DNA from: Bacteroidota bacterium
Lineage (GTDB): Bacteria; Bacteroidota; Bacteroidia; Chitinophagales; Chitinophagaceae
Reading direction: 5' to 3'
Length of the DNA stretch: 64,000 bases
Assembly (NCBI GenBank): GCA_018268135.1
Contig: JAFDXD010000079.1
Coordinates: 1 to 64,000, forward strand
The translations under genes and the position numbers were made by a program. Positions 52,801 to 62,660 of the stretch are shown piece after piece. Below the pieces are notes generated by a model, which saw only the letters and a list, made by a program, of their open reading frames with translations, searched no databases and was not told where the DNA came from. Position 1 is the first letter of the stretch. Each line of letters begins with the position of its first letter.

Positions 52801-54758
52801 CCATCATTTTAAAAGAGCCAAAAATAAGCGGGTTAGTAACGGGAACGGCTACCCTAATAAATCCTTTTGGCAATCCCATTTTGCAGTTTGATGGTAATAT
52901 AGACAGCCTAAGCCTTGATAATAAAAATATAGGCCGGCTCAATCTAAATGCAAGTGCTAATACCAGCACAGGCATTGTCAATTACAAAGCCATTGCAGAT
53001 AATCCCGATAACCAATTTATGGTAAATGGTTTTTATAATTACAAAGACACTACCGGCAATCAGCTCAGCGCCAACCTGCAGGCAGGCAAGCTCAATCTTG
53101 ATATTTTGCAACCATACCTCAGCACCATATTTAGTCAAATGAGCGGTACCGCACAGGGCAATATTAAAGTGTATAGTGGCAATAACAATCAATACATCAC
53201 CGGCGATGCCACCATCAGCAATGGTGCCTTAAAAATAGCCTATACACAATGCAAATATTTATTTGATAAGCAAACCATTCATTTTGGTGAAGATTTAATA
53301 GATATTGGCACCATCAAATTAAAAGATACTTTAAATAATGAAGGAGTAGTTTCAGGCAAAATGCATCACCACTTCTTTAAAGATTTTTCATTTGAAAATA
53401 TGCGCTTTGAAACGCAAAAAATGTTGCTGCTCAATACCACCAAAAAAGACAATCAGGATTTTTATGGAAATGTAACAGGAAGAGCCATCATGACATTGAG
53501 AGGCCCAGTTACCAATTTACAAATGAATATAGATGGGGCACCAAGCTCTTTAGACAGCAGCCATATTTATTTACCTACAGGCAATAGCAGAGAAAATAAC
53601 TCAGTTGATTATTTAGATTTTATACAATTTGGTAGCATGATGGATAAGCAATATTCCAAAGATCAGTCAACCAATATAGTTGTCAACCTCAACCTTACTG
53701 CCAACCCTGCATGTAAAGTAGATGTAATATTAGATGAAGAAACCAACGATGTAATAAAAGGACAGGGCAATGGCCAATTGGCGATAAGAGTAGGAAATAA
53801 AGAGCCACTCAGCATCAGGGGAAAATACAATATCACCAATGGTGAATACACTTTCAATTTTCAAACATTTTTAAACAAACCATTTACGCTAAATGAAGGC
53901 TCATCCATCACCTGGAATGGCGACCCCTATGCAGCGCAAATTGATATTGCTGCAGAATACCTTGCCAAAAATGTAAACCTTGCAGCAGTTTCTCAAATTA
54001 ATAATGGATTAAACACATCCGGTTATACTCAAAAAGATGATATCAACATTATAGCACATCTCACCGGCAGCCTAAAAACTCCTAAAATAACTTTTGATTT
54101 TAAACTACCCGAAACCAGTGAAAAAAATAAAGATTATATTTTAGTAAAACGCTTAGACGAATTTAAAAATGACGAAAATGAAATGAACAAACAAGTAGCA
54201 AGCCTCCTGCTATTTAATACGTTCATCACGCAAGATCAAAATTTTTTATCGCAGGATAATACCATAGCATTTGCCACAAGTACCATTGGCGGCGCCATCA
54301 GTGGCTTTCTTACCAATACGCTCAACAGGCAGTTAGAAAAAGCCACCAAAGGTGTCATATCAAGTTATATAGATATCAATCCAACAGTAAGCCTGCAAAA
54401 AACTGCTTCGGCATTGCAGGCCAATATTCGTGCCGGCCTCAAAATTTTATTAAGCAACCGGTTAAATATTTTAATAGGCGGCAATCTCGATTATAACGAT
54501 CCCTATGCCCTTCAATCTCTCGACCGCAAAGGATTATTCACACCCGATATCACCATTGAATGGATACTCAACAATGATGGGTCGCTAAGAGTAGTGGGGT
54601 TTAACCGTACCAGCGTAGATATCACCACCGGCCAGCGCAACCGCTCAGGCGTGCAACTCTCCTATCGAAAAGATTTTGACAAAATAGGAGACCTCTTTAA
54701 AAGCAGAAAAAAAATAAGAGCTGCAAACGAAACCAAAGTAACACCAATAAATAATTAA
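49824..54758 (+). CDS. TamB/DUF490-domain translocation and assembly module protein
   Basis: The 1644-residue protein has N-terminal membrane helices (about residues 20-90), AsmA-like sequence from LSEKLHTTIKIENVSLSLFNKVN onward, a very long run of beta strands, and a C-terminal DUF490/TamB domain from about residue 1150 on, with NITNGEYTFNFQTFLNKPFTLNEGSSITWNGDPY and TVSLQKTASALQANIRAGLK near the end. TamB-like proteins bridge the inner and outer membranes and are thought to carry phospholipid or assist outer-membrane proteins. The start is unclear: only a TTG at 49824 opens the frame before the first hydrophobic segment. It follows ggt by 49 bases. Confidence 0.88.
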   Translation: MCVLHDWLFLQIRIFLQKSITILKWFCITLAYWLALAALYFFAYNKVPLWIFIILIAGWATAWLFTFKKTAKKIGFFAFIIILVLSIWGLVQIPSVQNWMVAKVTKTLSEKLHTTIKIENVSLSLFNKVNINGLLVDDLKKDTLLYAGTAKVNITDWFFLKDKISFHYLELDDALINLHRSDSVWNYQFLIDYFSGPKTGGNKKSTAIELKEIHLNNIRFNKIDKWIGQDMNVALKKMDIQVDSVNLDKKQLAIKEIYLEQPLFAQSDYTGSRPAVANLTPILQKIPMVSAFKWNNDGWICSVKKFQLFDGSFKNDKETDRPVYTDRFDGQHLLFNHITGSINNVLFLHDTLTADISLAAKERSGLDIKKLQSKMKFTPELMEFNNLALQINNSKLGNYYAMHYNEFNNDFSSFLHNVTLNVSLTNSSISSDDLAIFSPNLKSWNRVFEIQGSAKGSIDNFSTKNIKIKTGNTIIDGDIAMRGLPDINSTFIDFKSNFLQTNYADLTAIIPQLKNAKQVSLSKLGTINYTGYFTGFIRDFVAYGNFNTGLGGVTADLNMKIPENGISAYSGKIATNGFNIGSFLNASQLGIVTANTKIKGRGFSLKNLNANVDATVKRFDFNGYSYQNAIVNGDFDKQLFKGHLSIDDPNLKISGLDGALNISTKQIAFNLNADVAKANLKNLLLTNDNLSLSGLFSLNFTGNNIDNFLGTARINDATLKHDSTKLSFDSLTLKSEFLENKKLLTLQSNELEASINGQFKIMELPDAFTFFLSKYYPSYFTLPKHAISKQDFTFNIKTHRVDEYVRLFDKKLSGFNHADIKGSVNIQNYQLRLDAAIPEFIYDKKTFTNTTLQSIGNKDTLNTQVAFENIAIDDSLHFPLTKLLISAHNNVSLVKLNTTGSKIIGDAELNATIQSLSDGVKIHFYPSSFVINNKKWQLEKDGEITLRKKIIDANEVKFFHDKQQIVISTELDELTDNTNLVARLSNVDLDFLPIILKEPKISGLVTGTATLINPFGNPILQFDGNIDSLSLDNKNIGRLNLNASANTSTGIVNYKAIADNPDNQFMVNGFYNYKDTTGNQLSANLQAGKLNLDILQPYLSTIFSQMSGTAQGNIKVYSGNNNQYITGDATISNGALKIAYTQCKYLFDKQTIHFGEDLIDIGTIKLKDTLNNEGVVSGKMHHHFFKDFSFENMRFETQKMLLLNTTKKDNQDFYGNVTGRAIMTLRGPVTNLQMNIDGAPSSLDSSHIYLPTGNSRENNSVDYLDFIQFGSMMDKQYSKDQSTNIVVNLNLTANPACKVDVILDEETNDVIKGQGNGQLAIRVGNKEPLSIRGKYNITNGEYTFNFQTFLNKPFTLNEGSSITWNGDPYAAQIDIAAEYLAKNVNLAAVSQINNGLNTSGYTQKDDINIIAHLTGSLKTPKITFDFKLPETSEKNKDYILVKRLDEFKNDENEMNKQVASLLLFNTFITQDQNFLSQDNTIAFATSTIGGAISGFLTNTLNRQLEKATKGVISSYIDINPTVSLQKTASALQANIRAGLKILLSNRLNILIGGNLDYNDPYALQSLDRKGLFTPDITIEWILNNDGSLRVVGFNRTSVDITTGQRNRSGVQLSYRKDFDKIGDLFKSRKKIRAANETKVTPINN

Positions 54759-55085
54759 GAAAAGAAAAATTTGGGGCTGTCAGCATCCTCTCTTCATCTA
54801 CAACGGTTGCGGCTATACGCTATACCTCCGCTACGCTCCGGTGCCGCTCCTATCCGCCAGCCCATCAGCAGTAAAACATTTTCCGGCAGGCAAAGCCACT
54901 ACTCACAGCTCTCCAATGCTACACAACAATAGCTACAACTTTATTACTACCATTTACATCACTCCTTTTTTGTACACAACATCTAAGGCCTTTCCAAAAA
55001 AAACAAATCCCAATCAGAAATAAAATGAAACAATACCTTTACAAAAAGTTCTTTCAGACCATTCGTCCAATAAAATCATTTCTAT
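54759..55085. other. 327-base gap between the TamB-like and fucosidase genes
   Basis: It contains repeat copy C (54800-54863) and otherwise simple sequence. A 60-codon frame at 54841-55023 runs through the repeat and is not credible as a gene. Confidence 0.55.
54800..54863 (-). repeat. Dispersed intergenic repeat, copy C (inverted)
   Basis: Read on the minus strand it has GGCTGGCGGATAGGAGCGG and later TATAGCGTATAGCC, then CAACCGTTG, parallel to GGCTGAGGGATAGAAGCGG, TGAAGCGAATAGCC and ACCACTGTTG of copy B. The middle is shorter than in copies A and B. Confidence 0.6.
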
Positions 55086-56411
55086 ATGAAAAAAGTTTTG
55101 CTAATGGCCGGCCTTATCATTTCCATACACAGCCTGGCACAAAATAATTACACTCCTACCCCACAAATGCTTGAGGCACGCAACCAATTTCAAGATATGA
55201 AATTTGGCCTCTTTATACATTGGGGCGTATTTAGCATACCCGGTGCAGGCGAGTGGGTAATGAACAATCGAAAAATAAGGATACATGAATACCAGCACCT
55301 CAAAGATTTTTACAACCCCATTGCATACAACCCACAGCAATGGGTAGCCATGGCCAAAGCCGCCGGCATGAAGTATATCACCTTTGTAACACGCCACCAC
55401 GATGGCTTTAGCAATTGGGATACCAAACAATCAGATTGGAAAGTAACCAATACTGCCTATAAAAAAGATGTACTAAAAATGCTGGCCGACGAGTGCCATA
55501 AACAAGGCATCAAACTATGCCTCTACTACTCACTGCTCGATTGGACAAGAGAAGACTATCCCTGGCGCACCGGGCGCACAGGCCAGTACAGTGGCCGCAC
55601 AGGCAATGGCAATTACGAAAGCTATCTAAAATTTATGAAAGCACAGCTTACAGAGTTGCTCAGCAATTATGGTGATATTACAGCCATCTGGTTTGATGGG
55701 CACTGGGATCAAACAAATGAAGAAGGCAGCAAAGATTTAAGCTCAAGAATCAACTGGAAATACGACGAAATTTACAGCCTCATCCACCAGTTGCAACCCC
55801 GTTGTATGATTGGCAACAATCATCACCAAACCCCATTTGCCGGCGAAGATTTTCAAATGTTTGAAAGAGACCTTCCCGGCGAAAATAAATCAGGCCTCAG
55901 TTTTCAAAAAGCCTCCAACGCATTGCCCTTAGAAACCTGTGAAACCATGAACAACTCCTGGGGATTTGATTTGGCTGATAAAAATTATAAAAGCGCAGCC
56001 ACCATTATTCGCTACCTGGTAAATGCAGCCGGGCGCAATGCCAACCTCCTGCTCAATATTGGCCCCATGCCCAATGGCGATATTCAACAAGAATTTAAAG
56101 ACACGTTGCAGGCGGTAGGCGCATGGATGCAACAATATGGCCATACCATTTATGATACCAGAGGCGGTATTATTGCTCCTCAAAAATGGGGAGTAGTTAC
56201 CGCAAATGACAACCGGTATTTCATACACATTTTGCAGGCAGATAGCGGCACTATTGAACTCCCCTTTGCAGATAAAAAATTAAAGGCAGTAGCCTTAAAC
56301 AATGGCGAAAAAATAAATTTGAAAAAAATAAAAAATACATGGCAACTTACGCTGCCACCCATACCGGCCAATACTATCGACTATATTATTGAAGTAACCA
56401 AAGAAAAATAA
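55086..56411 (+). CDS. Alpha-L-fucosidase (GH29)
   Basis: The 441-residue enzyme removes alpha-linked L-fucose from glycans. A signal peptide ends at HSLAQ (residue 19), so it works in the periplasm or outside. GH29 signs: FGLFIHWGVFSIPGAGEWVMN, TFVTRHHDGFSNWDTKQSDWKV, and YGDITAIWFDGHWDQ with nucleophile D204. RNANLLLNIGPMPNGDI follows. It is not in an obvious polysaccharide-utilization locus: no SusD gene is adjacent. An esterase gene follows about 100 bases downstream. Confidence 0.95.
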   Translation: MKKVLLMAGLIISIHSLAQNNYTPTPQMLEARNQFQDMKFGLFIHWGVFSIPGAGEWVMNNRKIRIHEYQHLKDFYNPIAYNPQQWVAMAKAAGMKYITFVTRHHDGFSNWDTKQSDWKVTNTAYKKDVLKMLADECHKQGIKLCLYYSLLDWTREDYPWRTGRTGQYSGRTGNGNYESYLKFMKAQLTELLSNYGDITAIWFDGHWDQTNEEGSKDLSSRINWKYDEIYSLIHQLQPRCMIGNNHHQTPFAGEDFQMFERDLPGENKSGLSFQKASNALPLETCETMNNSWGFDLADKNYKSAATIIRYLVNAAGRNANLLLNIGPMPNGDIQQEFKDTLQAVGAWMQQYGHTIYDTRGGIIAPQKWGVVTANDNRYFIHILQADSGTIELPFADKKLKAVALNNGEKINLKKIKNTWQLTLPPIPANTIDYIIEVTKEK

Positions 56412-56508
56412 TAGTAACCCAATTCAAAAAATATCGAATTATATTTATCAGAGTTTATCTTTTATTTTTCAAATAAAAATTTGATTAATCATTGAATAAA
56501 TAAAAAGA

Positions 56509-57315
56509 ATGAAAAAATATTTTTTTGCATTTTACATTTTATTTGCGTCGGTATGCTGTAATGCACAAACCACAAAACCCTTTGTGCTTGGACAGATAGA
56601 CCAGGTATATTCAAAAGAGCTTTCAGAAAACCGGGTACTCAATATTTATTTGCCACAGGGTTATTCGCCCGATTCTACAGCCACTTACCCGGTTATTTAT
56701 TTACTCGATGGCTCTGCCGATGAAGATTTTATTCATATAGCCGGACTGGCTCAATTTTTAAATTTTTCATGGATAAATATTTTGCCAAAAACAATCATTG
56801 TAGGCATTGCCAATGTAGATAGAAGAAGGGATTTTACATTTCCTACACACAATGCAGCCGATTTAAAACAAAGCCCTACATCCGGTGGCTCAGCAACTTT
56901 TATTCGCTTTATTAAAAATGAATTGCAACCTTATATCCAAAAAAATTACAAAATCAATCAGCATTCTACCCTCATTGGCGAATCGTTTGGCGGATTGCTC
57001 GCTACAGAAATTTTATTAAAAGAGCCTGCACTATTTACTGATTATATCATCATAAGTCCCAGCCTTTGGTGGGATGATGAATCGCTATTAAAAGATGCAA
57101 AAAAGTTTTTACACCCAATCACCAACCACCACACTCAGGTGTATATTTCTGTAGGCAACGAGGGCAAGCAAATGCAGGATGATGTAGATACATTGGTAAA
57201 TCTTTTAAAACCACTGTATAAAACATTTTACTATCCTTTTCCCGAAGAAAATCATGCAACAATTATGCACCGCAGTGTGTATAAGGCTTTTGAAGTATTG
57301 AATAAGAAAGAATAA
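56509..57315 (+). CDS. Secreted alpha/beta-hydrolase esterase (IroE/Fes-like, esterase D family)
   Basis: The 268-residue protein has a signal peptide ending CCNAQ (residue 20). The domain shows NRVLNIYLPQGYSPDSTATYPVIYLLDGSADEDF, IIVGIANVDRRRDFTFPTH, and TLIGESFGGLLATEIL with nucleophile S159, ending ENHATIMHRSVYKAF with catalytic His. Family members hydrolyse siderophore or other esters. A second member is at 62734-63546. Confidence 0.88.
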   Translation: MKKYFFAFYILFASVCCNAQTTKPFVLGQIDQVYSKELSENRVLNIYLPQGYSPDSTATYPVIYLLDGSADEDFIHIAGLAQFLNFSWINILPKTIIVGIANVDRRRDFTFPTHNAADLKQSPTSGGSATFIRFIKNELQPYIQKNYKINQHSTLIGESFGGLLATEILLKEPALFTDYIIISPSLWWDDESLLKDAKKFLHPITNHHTQVYISVGNEGKQMQDDVDTLVNLLKPLYKTFYYPFPEENHATIMHRSVYKAFEVLNKKE

Positions 57316-57884
57316 TTGTCCGGCAGGTTACGGGGCAGAAATTGCTGTTGGTGGGGAATTAGAATTCCTTCCGACGGAATTTCAGCTTTTCATTTTGATA
57401 TTGATTATTATTAAACCCGGTTTTTTTTCGACATGCCCGAAACTCAGTACAACAGAATTGTCGCTGCTGATGGCTCCAATTTCATGCACTACTATTGGCA
57501 ATACAAATGATTAATATTTCGGTCAAAAAGTTAGCTCCTTGCCTGCAAGGTATGTTTTACAAAGTCTTTATATTCTCTTTTTGTCATGCCAATAAAAGAA
57601 CCGGAAAAGAAAAAATCTTTTGGCTTTTGCCGCCTTACTTCTTTACGTTCATTTGCAGAGAATGTACAATAGCATATAGGTCTTCCAATTTGTCAACCGG
57701 AACATTCTTGAGCTCTTTTAATATACTGTTGATTGTTGGTACGTTCAGTTCAGAGTTAAAATATTTGTCTTACCAAACTTAATGGATGTTGCAGGCGCTG
57801 CTTGCCACTTACTTTTAGTTACAGACAAACTATTTTACAATAAATAATGGTAACAAGTATGCTATTTATCGCCTCCCGATTTCA
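57316..57884. other. 569-base gap with a decayed gene
   Basis: It contains the antitoxin-like remnant at 57531-57769 and a short inverted repeat AATTCC-N7-GGAATT at 57370-57388. The rest has no recognizable features. A 95-codon plus-strand frame here is the antisense of the remnant. Confidence 0.55.
57531..57769 (-). pseudogene. Frameshifted antitoxin-like gene remnant
   Basis: Reading the minus strand, one frame gives TINSILKELKNVPVDKLEDL then YAIVHSLQMNVKK and stops (57635). The adjacent frame, overlapping it, continues RRQKPKDFFFSGSFIGMTKR and EYKDFVKHTLQARS, stopping at 57531. Joined across one frameshift they resemble small Bacteroidota antitoxins whose N-terminal helix (ILKELKxVPxxxLEDLYxxVHSL) is followed by a SGSFxxMxxxxYxDFxxxTxxTR tail. 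No start codon survives upstream, and no toxin gene is seen beside it. The family match is from memory. Confidence 0.45.
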
Positions 57885-59090
57885 TTATTGCCCATTTAAA
57901 ATTTCGTGGCCGAGTTTGTCTCTTTTTGTAAAAAGGTATTTTTTATTATGTGCATTAGGCGCTACTTCTATAGGTACAGTTTCTACCACTTCGAGTCCAT
58001 AGCCAAGCAGGCCGGCTCTCTTGCGAGGGTTATTGCTCATTAATTTCATTTTGCTAATACCAAGGCTTCGCAATATTTGAGCGCCAACGCCATAGTCTCT
58101 TTCATCCATTCCAAATCCCAGTTTCAGATTGGCTTCTACTGTATCTAATCCCTGCTCCTGCAGTTGATAAGCTTTTAATTTATTCAGCAGGCCAATACCC
58201 CTTCCCTCCTGATTCATATACAATACCAGTCCCTTGCCTTCAGCTTGTATTTGCTCCATAGCATGATGTAGTTGATCGCCACAGTCGCAGCGCAGAGAGC
58301 CAAGTATATCACCGGTAACGCAACTACTATGCACCCTTACCAGCACCGGCTCATCTTTTTGCCAGTTGCCTTTTTTAATGGCAAGATGAATGTCTCCTGT
58401 ATTGGTTTGCTTATAAGCAATCAATTCAAAATCGCCATATTTTGTTGGCATTTGTACCCTTACTTCTTCTTCTATCAGGGTCTCCGTTTTTAAGCGGTAT
58501 TCAATCAGGTCTTTTATAGAAATTATTTTCAATTCAAATTTGGCTGCTATTTCCAGCAACTGCGGCAATCTAGCCATGCTGCCATCTTCGTTCATAATTT
58601 CTACCAACACAGCAGCCGGTTCAAAACCCGAAAGCCTTGCCAGGTCAATAGATGCTTCGGTATGGCCCGCCCTTCTTAATACTCCGCCTTTTTTGGCTTT
58701 TAATGGAAAAATATGGCCAGGCCTTCCAAGGTCTGATGGTTTGGTATTTTTATTTACCAGCGATAAAATAGTTTTTGACCTGTCGTGTGCAGAAATACCG
58801 GTAGTACAACCATGCCCCAATAAATCTATACTTACTGTAAATGCCGTTTCGTGCAGGGAAGTATTATCTGATACCATTGGGTGCAGCTTTAATTCCTCAC
58901 ATCTTTCTTCTGTAATAGCTGCACAAATAAGGCCCCGGCCATGAGTACTCATAAAGTTCACTATTTCAGGCGTAGCATTGTTAGCAGCAGTAATAAAATC
59001 GCCTTCATTTTCTCTATCTTCATCATCTACTACTATTACTAATTTGCCATTCTTTATATCTGCAATGGCTTCTTCTATTTTATTAAGCAT
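57885..59090 (-). CDS. ribBA: 3,4-dihydroxy-2-butanone 4-phosphate synthase / GTP cyclohydrolase II
   Basis: RibBA starts both arms of riboflavin synthesis. The 401-residue protein has the RibB domain (about 1-200) with [33 protein letters not shown] and [22 protein letters not shown]. The RibA domain (about 205-401) has the zinc Cys set in [19 protein letters not shown] and [20 protein letters not shown], then [21 protein letters not shown]. Both active sites appear intact. A TAACTTTG box lies upstream (complement of 59112-59119). ribD is 43 kb away at 14057. Confidence 0.96.
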   Translation of the reverse strand: MLNKIEEAIADIKNGKLVIVVDDEDRENEGDFITAANNATPEIVNFMSTHGRGLICAAITEERCEELKLHPMVSDNTSLHETAFTVSIDLLGHGCTTGISAHDRSKTILSLVNKNTKPSDLGRPGHIFPLKAKKGGVLRRAGHTEASIDLARLSGFEPAAVLVEIMNEDGSMARLPQLLEIAAKFELKIISIKDLIEYRLKTETLIEEEVRVQMPTKYGDFELIAYKQTNTGDIHLAIKKGNWQKDEPVLVRVHSSCVTGDILGSLRCDCGDQLHHAMEQIQAEGKGLVLYMNQEGRGIGLLNKLKAYQLQEQGLDTVEANLKLGFGMDERDYGVGAQILRSLGISKMKLMSNNPRKRAGLLGYGLEVVETVPIEVAPNAHNKKYLFTKRDKLGHEILNGQ

Positions 59091-59111
59091 TTTTTATATA
59101 TTTCTAAACTG

Positions 59112-59141
59112 CAAAGTTAATAAGTAATGCCCAGCGATAAA
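59112..59141 (-). promoter_or_regulatory. Probable ribBA promoter
   Basis: On the minus strand TAACTTTG (complement of 59112-59119) is preceded by TTTA (complement of 59138-59141) after 18 bases, close to the -33/-7 consensus. No FMN riboswitch-like structure is evident in the short leader. Confidence 0.42.
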
Positions 59142-59289
59142 TTTACTATTTCGCTTTTCGCAAACTCAAATATGCCAAAATTGGCAAGCAGCTATAAATT
59201 CATTATTTTAGTCTAACAATTAAATAATATTAAAACGGTAATTTTCCGTAAATATTTAGTTTATTTGCACACGAAAAAACAAAACTAAC

Positions 59290-62200
59290 ATGAATTTAAA
59301 GAAACTATTACCAATGCTAATTACCCTGGTTGCTATTTCTTTTATAGGAAATGCACAGGTTACTACAAGTAGTATTACGGGCTTTGTAAAATCTGACAAA
59401 GGAACCCCATTAGAAGGCGCCACTGTAACTGCAATACATGTCCCTTCCGGAACTAAATACGTTACAATTACAAAAAAAGATGGTAATTACACCTTACCAA
59501 ATACTCGTATTGGCGGGCCATACAGCATTACAATTGGTTATGTTGGATATGCCTCTCAAACCTTTAATAATGTATCACTTGCTCTCGGGGAACCATACAT
59601 TGAAGATGTAACTTTATCTACAAGTGTTTCAGAATTATCAACAGTAACGGTAACCGCTACCGGAAAATCCGGATCCCGTTCAAAAACCGGAGCAAGTACT
59701 GTATTTGATTCAAGAATGATTACTTCAGCTCCTTCCATTTCCAGGAGCATTACAGATTTTACCAGGCTTACCCCTCAGGCAAATGGAAATAATTTTGCAG
59801 GTAGAGATGGTAGGTTTAACAATCTGCAAATAGATGGTGCAAACCTTAATAATAATTTTGGTTTAAGTTCCGATCCTCAACCCGGTGGTGGCGCCAGCCC
59901 TATTTCTATTGATGCGTATGATGAAATATCTGTTAACATTGCCCCTTATGATGTAAGGCAATCGGGTTTTACTGGTGCAGGTATCAATGTACTTACAAAA
60001 AGTGGTACCAATACTTTTCATGGTAGTGCTTATGGATATTACAGAGATCAGAGTTTTAATGGCCTAAATGTTGGCGATAATAAACTAACTGCTACTCCTC
60101 AAAAAAATAAAGTGTATGGCGCCAGTTTGGGAGGCCCCATCATAAAAAATAAATTATTCTTTTTTCTAAATGCTGAATGGGAAAATGCTTCAACACCCAA
60201 CTCAAATACTTTTATTCCTACCGGCTCTTCAGCAGCAGGAACAGTTTCTGCAGCCCCTATAGATTCTTTAAATAGTTTTCGTGATATATTAAAAACCAAA
60301 TATGGTTATGATGCAGGTGCTTACGATAACAGGCCAAACTATGTAACTAAAAATCGCAAGTTACTTGCTAAAATAAACTGGAATATTAGCGATAAACATA
60401 AATTGGTTTTAAAATACAGTGATTTTCTTGGTTCTGACCAATCGCCACTTAATGGTAGCAGTGTACCTAACAGTGGTGCTGGTGGTTTTGTTATTACCAA
60501 TCCTTCAACTGGTATTTCTTTACCCTCTCAATCAAGATTGCCCAACAACAGGAATAGCCTTCAATCAATTGGCTTTTCTAATTCTGATTATGGAACAGAC
60601 CATATTGTTCAATCCGCTACTTTAGAGTTGAACAGTAATTTCAACACTAGAATATCAAATCAATTATTACTTTCTTATACACATATTAATGATGTAAGAA
60701 ATTCACCCGGTGGTATTTTTCCAACAATTGAAATTTTTAATGGAGATAATACAGTAGCCGGTGTTTCTGCTGGTAGAAATTATATGAGCGCAGGTACAGA
60801 CCCTTTTACCAGAAATAATGAAGTAGTAAACAATGTAGCAACTGCTACTGAAAACTTCACTTATTTTGCAGGCAGGCATACATTAACTGCCGGTGCTACT
60901 TTTGAATATCAAAAAGTAGGGAATGCATTTATGGCAGGCTCTGAAAGTTATTATATGTATAATACGCTTAATGATTTTAGGCAAGACAAAGCGCCTGCTT
61001 TCTTCTCTTATACTTACTCTCTTGTACCCGGCCAGGCTAAAGTTTTTTCTGCTAATTTAAAAGTGGGCCAATTAGGTGTATATCTTCAGGATGAATTTAA
61101 CGTAAATCCAAACCTTAAGTTTACTTACGGCATAAGGGGCGATTTGCCAACTTATTTGGAACAACCAAAAGAAAATACTGCAATCTCTGCATTACAATTT
61201 CCTGATAAGGATGGTAACATGCAAAATTTTAGCACCGGCAAATGGCCAAAATCTAGTTTATTACTATCTCCAAGATTTGGTTTCCGTTGGAGAGTGCCTG
61301 ATGAAAAAGGTTTGGTATTGCGTGGAGGTACAGGTATATTTTCAGGAAAAATTCCATTTGTATTCCTTACAAACATGCCAAGTGGAAGTGGTGTTTATCA
61401 AAATGGTGCAGTGCTAAATACAGCCGCACAGTTAACTGGTATTACATTCAATCCAAATCCTGATGCATATATTTCAAAATTCCCATCTACAGTTACTGCT
61501 GCTGCACCCGGAAGTTTTGTTCTTATAGATCCTAAGTTCAAATTTCCACAGGTTTTTAGAACAAACTTTGGTATTGATAAACAATTAGGAAATGGCTTTA
61601 CTGCAACTTTAGATATATTATACACTAAAGACTTAAATGCAGTAAAAATGCGTAATGCAAATTTGAAAGACCCTACAACCCTTTTAAATGGTCTAGACAA
61701 TAGAGCTTACTTCCCTTCTAGTACCAGCCCATCTGCAAAATATGTAAATCCTAACTTAGCAGGCGTAGGAAAGGGTGGTACAGTTATTATTCTTGAAAAT
61801 ACTAAAAAGGGATATTCATTTTCTTCTACAGCTCAGTTAAGTAAATCTTTCTCTAAAGGCCTCTACGGTTCTTTATCTTATACTTATACCTTAGCCACAG
61901 AAGTTAGTTCTAACCCAGGTTCTCAGGCTACTTCAGCATGGCAATCAATTATTAACAGGGGTACTCCTAATGCAGAAGAAGTATATAATTCATCTTATTC
62001 AACCCCACACAGAGTATTGGCTACATTATCATACAGAGCAGAATACTTTAAGCATTTGGCAAGCACTCTTACATTTTATTACGAAGGGGCTTTCCAAAGC
62101 AGGTACAGTTTTATTATTGGTGGAGATCTTAATAATGATGGTAATAATGCATCAGACTTAATGTACATTTATAAATCAGGTGCAGATGTACCATTTGTAG

Positions 62201-62640
62201 CTGTTCCTGGTAAATATACTGTAGCTGATCAGCAAGCTGCTTACGACCAATTTGTAGCTAACTCTCCTTACTTACGCAAACATAAAGGCCAATATGCAGA
62301 AAGAAACTCTGCGTTAACACCATGGTACAACCGCTTGGATATGCGTTTTTTACAAGATATTTTTGCAACTACAGGAAAGGTTAAAAATACACTTCAGTTG
62401 AGTTTAGATATTATAAACCTTCCTAACTTATTGAACAAGGACTGGGGCTTCAAAAGTGGTTACTCTGTAAATAATCCACTTACTTTTAAAGGGATAGATG
62501 GTACAGGTAAACCAACTTATACTTTAGCTGAAATTTCTACCTCCCCTACTACAAAAGCTTTGGTAACAAATCCTTACCAAAAAACAATATCAAATATCAG
62601 CACATGGGGTATGCAGATAGGTTTGCGCTATATGTTTTAA
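59290..62640 (+). CDS. TonB-dependent receptor, Oar-like, with carboxypeptidase-regulatory domain
   Basis: The 1116-residue outer-membrane protein has a signal peptide ending GNAQ (residue 23), a CarboxypepD_reg-like domain at about 25-110 (SITGFVKSDKGTPLEGATVT), a plug domain at about 120-260 (RDGRFNNLQIDGANLNNNFG, GAGINVLTKSGTNTFHGSAY), and a long beta-barrel ending in aromatic MQIGLRYMF. The architecture and the STVTVTATG start of the plug match Oar-type receptors rather than SusC, and no SusD gene follows. Substrate unknown: such receptors take up peptides, siderophores or other compounds using the Exb motor. A strong terminator follows. Confidence 0.92.
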   Translation: MNLKKLLPMLITLVAISFIGNAQVTTSSITGFVKSDKGTPLEGATVTAIHVPSGTKYVTITKKDGNYTLPNTRIGGPYSITIGYVGYASQTFNNVSLALGEPYIEDVTLSTSVSELSTVTVTATGKSGSRSKTGASTVFDSRMITSAPSISRSITDFTRLTPQANGNNFAGRDGRFNNLQIDGANLNNNFGLSSDPQPGGGASPISIDAYDEISVNIAPYDVRQSGFTGAGINVLTKSGTNTFHGSAYGYYRDQSFNGLNVGDNKLTATPQKNKVYGASLGGPIIKNKLFFFLNAEWENASTPNSNTFIPTGSSAAGTVSAAPIDSLNSFRDILKTKYGYDAGAYDNRPNYVTKNRKLLAKINWNISDKHKLVLKYSDFLGSDQSPLNGSSVPNSGAGGFVITNPSTGISLPSQSRLPNNRNSLQSIGFSNSDYGTDHIVQSATLELNSNFNTRISNQLLLSYTHINDVRNSPGGIFPTIEIFNGDNTVAGVSAGRNYMSAGTDPFTRNNEVVNNVATATENFTYFAGRHTLTAGATFEYQKVGNAFMAGSESYYMYNTLNDFRQDKAPAFFSYTYSLVPGQAKVFSANLKVGQLGVYLQDEFNVNPNLKFTYGIRGDLPTYLEQPKENTAISALQFPDKDGNMQNFSTGKWPKSSLLLSPRFGFRWRVPDEKGLVLRGGTGIFSGKIPFVFLTNMPSGSGVYQNGAVLNTAAQLTGITFNPNPDAYISKFPSTVTAAAPGSFVLIDPKFKFPQVFRTNFGIDKQLGNGFTATLDILYTKDLNAVKMRNANLKDPTTLLNGLDNRAYFPSSTSPSAKYVNPNLAGVGKGGTVIILENTKKGYSFSSTAQLSKSFSKGLYGSLSYTYTLATEVSSNPGSQATSAWQSIINRGTPNAEEVYNSSYSTPHRVLATLSYRAEYFKHLASTLTFYYEGAFQSRYSFIIGGDLNNDGNNASDLMYIYKSGADVPFVAVPGKYTVADQQAAYDQFVANSPYLRKHKGQYAERNSALTPWYNRLDMRFLQDIFATTGKVKNTLQLSLDIINLPNLLNKDWGFKSGYSVNNPLTFKGIDGTGKPTYTLAEISTSPTTKALVTNPYQKTISNISTWGMQIGLRYMF

Positions 62641-62660
62641 TAGCCATTCATAATACTTAA

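Noticed and set aside
54841..55023. 60-codon plus-strand reading frame
   Set aside because: It starts inside dispersed repeat copy C and has no recognizable content.
57370..57388. Short inverted repeat AATTCC-N7-GGAATT as a terminator of the esterase gene
   Set aside because: Arms are only six bases, with no T tract, so it could be chance.
57495..57782. 95-codon plus-strand reading frame
   Set aside because: It is antisense to the frameshifted antitoxin-like remnant, whose translation is much more protein-like.
59091..59289. Possible FMN riboswitch upstream of ribBA
   Set aside because: The leader is too short and AT-rich and lacks the conserved GC-rich junction elements.
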